Position numbers and translations under genes: made by a program. 7,970 nt of DNA from positions 1 to 7,970 of the forward strand of contig DPVA01000082.1 of assembly GCA_003529705.1 (NCBI GenBank), in the 5' to 3' direction. The notes under the pieces are model-generated. The model saw only the letters and a list, made by a program, of their open reading frames with translations, made no database searches and was not told where the DNA came from. The stretch's first letter is position 1. Each line of letters begins with the position of its first letter. Shown in pieces: positions 5,933 through 7,970 of the stretch. Source of the stretch: Gammaproteobacteria bacterium. Lineage in GTDB: Bacteria > Pseudomonadota > Gammaproteobacteria > Arenicellales > UBA868.

Positions 5933-7573
5933 GTGAGCGAATTGTTACTCGAAATGCGCGATCTCGTGATTGAGGCGGACATCGATGGCGACTGGAAGCC
6001 GATTGTAAATGGCCTTAATATGGCGTTGCATACCGGGGAGATCATTGGGCTTATTGGTGAGTCCGGAGCGGGGAAATCCACGTTTGGCCTTGCGGCCATG
6101 GGGTATACCAAGCCTGGCTGCCGGATTGTTTCCGGATCCATTAAGTTGGAAGGTGAGGAACTTGTCGGTGCTGCCCCCGCGCGTCTCCGAGAGATCCGTG
6201 GAAATAGCGTGTCTTATGTGGCGCAAAGCGCAGCAGCAGCGTTCAACCCGGCACACCGCCTGATTGAGCAGTTTGTTGAAGCCCCAGTTCAACACGGCAA
6301 GATGCGTAGCGAAGAAGCGGCTGTTCGGGGCCGGGACCTCTATCGGCAACTGGATCTTCCCGATCCCGATCGTATCGGCAACCGTTTCCCGCATCAGGTG
6401 TCTGGCGGTCAACTGCAACGTGCTATGACGGCGATGGCGATGGGTTGTGATCCACGCGTGATTGTCTTCGATGAACCAACCACCGCCCTCGATGTCACTA
6501 CCCAGATAGAAGTCCTCTCCACTATCAAAGAGGCTGTTAGGGCGAGAGGGGTCGCTGCGATCTACATCACTCATGACCTCGCCGTCGTCGCTCAGCTTGC
6601 GGACCGGATCATGGTGCTGCGTTACGGTGATCTGGTTGAGGAAGGTAACGCACGCGATCTTCTGGAAAACCCTCAACAGGATTACACTCGGCGCCTGCTG
6701 GCGGTTCGTTCGCTCCGCGAGGAGAAAGGTACCTCTGAGAAGGATGATACTGTCCTCGCGGTATCGGGCGTGAGCGCCCGTTATCCCCGGTCGGAGGAGG
6801 AGGTGCTGGTGGATATCTCAATCAGAGTTCAGAAAGGTAAAACGGTTGCGGTGGTCGGAGAATCAGGGAGCGGCAAAAGTACCCTCGCGCGGGTGATCAC
6901 CGGGTTGCTGCCACCCTTTGCGGGAGATGTCCGCTTTCGCGGTGAGATAATGAGTCCGGCACTTGCCAACCGCGGTCGTGAGCAGTTGCGCTCGATTCAA
7001 ATGATCTACCAAATGCCGGATGTCGCGCTGAATCCTCGGCAAAAGATTTCTGAGATCATCGGCAGACCGCTGGAGTTTTATCTAGGTCTTAAGGGTAAAG
7101 AAAAGTCAGCAACCATCAACCGACTTTTGGAACAGATTGAGTTGCCGAGAGATTACGCGGACCGCTATCCAGCGCAGCTCTCGGGCGGCGAGAAACAAAG
7201 GGTTTGTATTGCTCGGGCGCTGGCGGCAGAACCGGATCTCATTATCTGTGATGAGGTCACTTCTGCGCTTGATCAGTTAGTCGCGGAAGGTATTCTAGAG
7301 CTACTGCAGAACCTGCAGAACCAACTGGGGGTATCCTATCTTTTCATCACCCATGATCTTGCTACGGTAAAGGCCATCGCCGACAGTATCGTGGTTATGT
7401 ATCGGGGACGGGTGGTCGAGCAGGGCGCCAAGGCGGAGATTCTTTCCCCTCCGCACGAAGCCTACACGGAGTTGTTGCTGTCGTCTGTCCCGGAGATGGA
7501 CCCGGACTGGCTAGACACCCTCGTGGAGCGGCGGCAGCGGGGGGAACTGCCCACGGCGGATTCGATCAATTAG
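5933..7573 (+). CDS. Peptide-type ABC transporter ATPase with two fused nucleotide-binding domains
   Basis: 546 residues with two complete ABC ATPase domains in one chain, like the fused DppD-DppF arrangement of GsiA and YejF. Domain 1: Walker A GESGAGKST (42-50), Q-loop Gln98, signature VSGGQLQRA (156-164), Walker B VIVFDE (176-181), H-loop His214. Domain 2: Walker A GESGSGKST (309-317), Q-loop Gln360, signature LSGGEKQRV (416-424), Walker B LIICDE (436-441), H-loop His474. All catalytic residues are present in both halves. The linker at about 262-275 is charged. It would power uptake of peptides, nickel, opines or other small solutes through a pair of inner-membrane permeases; no permease or binding-protein gene is adjacent in this window. 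The GTG start at 5933 is supported by GAGGAGGA (5918-5925) seven bases upstream. It is divergent from the DMSP lyase-like gene and convergent with the SufE-like gene. Confidence 0.93.
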   Translation: MSELLLEMRDLVIEADIDGDWKPIVNGLNMALHTGEIIGLIGESGAGKSTFGLAAMGYTKPGCRIVSGSIKLEGEELVGAAPARLREIRGNSVSYVAQSAAAAFNPAHRLIEQFVEAPVQHGKMRSEEAAVRGRDLYRQLDLPDPDRIGNRFPHQVSGGQLQRAMTAMAMGCDPRVIVFDEPTTALDVTTQIEVLSTIKEAVRARGVAAIYITHDLAVVAQLADRIMVLRYGDLVEEGNARDLLENPQQDYTRRLLAVRSLREEKGTSEKDDTVLAVSGVSARYPRSEEEVLVDISIRVQKGKTVAVVGESGSGKSTLARVITGLLPPFAGDVRFRGEIMSPALANRGREQLRSIQMIYQMPDVALNPRQKISEIIGRPLEFYLGLKGKEKSATINRLLEQIELPRDYADRYPAQLSGGEKQRVCIARALAAEPDLIICDEVTSALDQLVAEGILELLQNLQNQLGVSYLFITHDLATVKAIADSIVVMYRGRVVEQGAKAEILSPPHEAYTELLLSSVPEMDPDWLDTLVERRQRGELPTADSIN

Positions 7574-7656
7574 CTTCCCGTTGCGGCCTAGCTAATGAGT
7601 GCGCGTGTCGAGAAGTTGGAAATCTGTTGTCGGGACCGAGAAACCCGGGAGGGTAG

Positions 7657-7970
7657 CTAACTTTGCGTTTTCTCGATAGCGCTGACCTGGCGCTTGACCC
7701 GCTGCACCATGGCGTAGACACCGACATGACGACTAGGGCTCAAATGGTCAAAGAGACCAAGTTTCTTGAATTCGACATCCGCATCGAATCCCTCTATCTC
7801 CCTCGCTGTCTTGCCGGCGAACATTGCCAACAGGATTGCGACGACGCCTTTTACGGTTGAAGTGTCACAGTCTCCGTGAAAAGTGAAAAGGCCTTGAGTG
7901 TCGCGGATTGCCCGGATATAGACTGTGCTCATGCACTCGGGGACAAGATAAAGATCTATGCGCTCCTCCT
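7657..7970 (-). CDS. sufE: SufE-like protein, C-terminal part (start outside window)
   Basis: 103 residues are visible, open to the right edge. SufE accepts persulfide sulfur from the cysteine desulfurase SufS and passes it to the SufBCD scaffold for Fe-S cluster assembly. The C-terminal SufE pattern is clear: VKGVVAILLAMFAGKTAREI, then FKKLGLFDHLSPSR, the family's late LGLxxHLSPSR motif, and a last helix to KRQVSAIEKTQS. The reading frame is open upstream of the first ATG (7932) and reads IDLYLVPECMSTVYIRAI, which lines up with the family's catalytic-Cys segment (usually GCQSxVW). The Cys is encoded at 7935-7933, so a start at 7932 would remove it; the true start must lie beyond 7970. The motif is altered (ECMS instead of GCQS). 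A SufE paralogue or related sulfur-transfer protein is possible. It converges on the ABC gene. Confidence 0.75.
   Translation of the reverse strand, partial: EERIDLYLVPECMSTVYIRAIRDTQGLFTFHGDCDTSTVKGVVAILLAMFAGKTAREIEGFDADVEFKKLGLFDHLSPSRHVGVYAMVQRVKRQVSAIEKTQS

Noticed and set aside
5945..6676. A 243-codon minus-strand open frame
   Set aside because: It is fully antisense to the first nucleotide-binding domain of the ABC protein and has no domain signature.
7629..7649. Small hairpin CGGG/CCCG between the convergent ABC and SufE-like genes as a terminator
   Set aside because: The stem is only four to five pairs with a nine-base loop, and no T-run follows on either strand.
7965..7970. AGGAGG on the minus strand at the right edge as a ribosome-binding site for the SufE-like gene
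   Set aside because: No ATG, GTG or TTG in frame follows at a suitable distance, and the SufE-like similarity continues through this stretch, so it is coding (Glu-Glu-Arg) and the start lies further right.
1..7970. CRISPR arrays, tRNA or rRNA genes, insertion sequences, prophage genes
   Set aside because: No regularly spaced long repeats, no tRNA-like cloverleaf or rRNA sequence, and no transposase, integrase or phage motifs were recognised on either strand.

Overview
The window looks like chromosomal DNA of moderate GC content from a free-living bacterium. A proteobacterium is most likely and a marine one is plausible, because there is a cupin of the dimethylsulfoniopropionate (DMSP) lyase family, a peptide-type ABC ATPase and a SufE-type protein. 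This lineage guess is inference: there is no rRNA, tRNA or other phylogenetic marker here.

Layout from left to right. (1) 1-276, minus strand: decayed remains of a DAO-type FAD oxidoreductase (sarcosine oxidase / D-amino acid dehydrogenase class), broken into pieces in different frames and running off the left edge. (2) 302-1738, minus: an intact FAD-linked 2-hydroxyacid dehydrogenase of the D-2-hydroxyglutarate dehydrogenase / GlcD class, whose C-terminal tail is encoded by a hexanucleotide microsatellite. (3) 1911-5084, plus: a tight four-gene unit made of a four-cluster ferredoxin, a tungsten-type aldehyde:ferredoxin oxidoreductase (AOR), a MoaD/ThiS-like sulfur carrier ending in Gly-Gly, and a LysE/RhtB exporter. 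Neighbouring genes overlap or lie within a few bases of each other. (4) 5108-5743, minus, convergent with the exporter: the DMSP lyase-like cupin. (5) 5933-7573, plus, divergent from the cupin: a double-NBD ABC ATPase of the oligopeptide/dipeptide type with no permease or binding protein beside it. (6) 7657 to the right edge, minus: the C-terminal part of a SufE-like protein; its start lies outside the window.

How the genes may work together. The AOR unit is coherent. The AOR would oxidise an aldehyde to an acid (or run in reverse), the polyferredoxin would carry the electrons, the MoaD-like protein would supply sulfur for the pyranopterin dithiolene, and the exporter may move a substrate or product. 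The flanking genes (2-hydroxyacid dehydrogenase, DMSP lyase-like cupin, ABC ATPase) suggest a region for catabolism of small organic osmolytes or acids, but nothing in the sequence ties them to the AOR except proximity. The most unusual points are the AOR operon carrying its own sulfur carrier and a LysE exporter, three helically phased ATTGAYC repeats at the cupin/ABC promoter region, the decayed oxidoreductase, and the altered active-site motif of the SufE-like protein.
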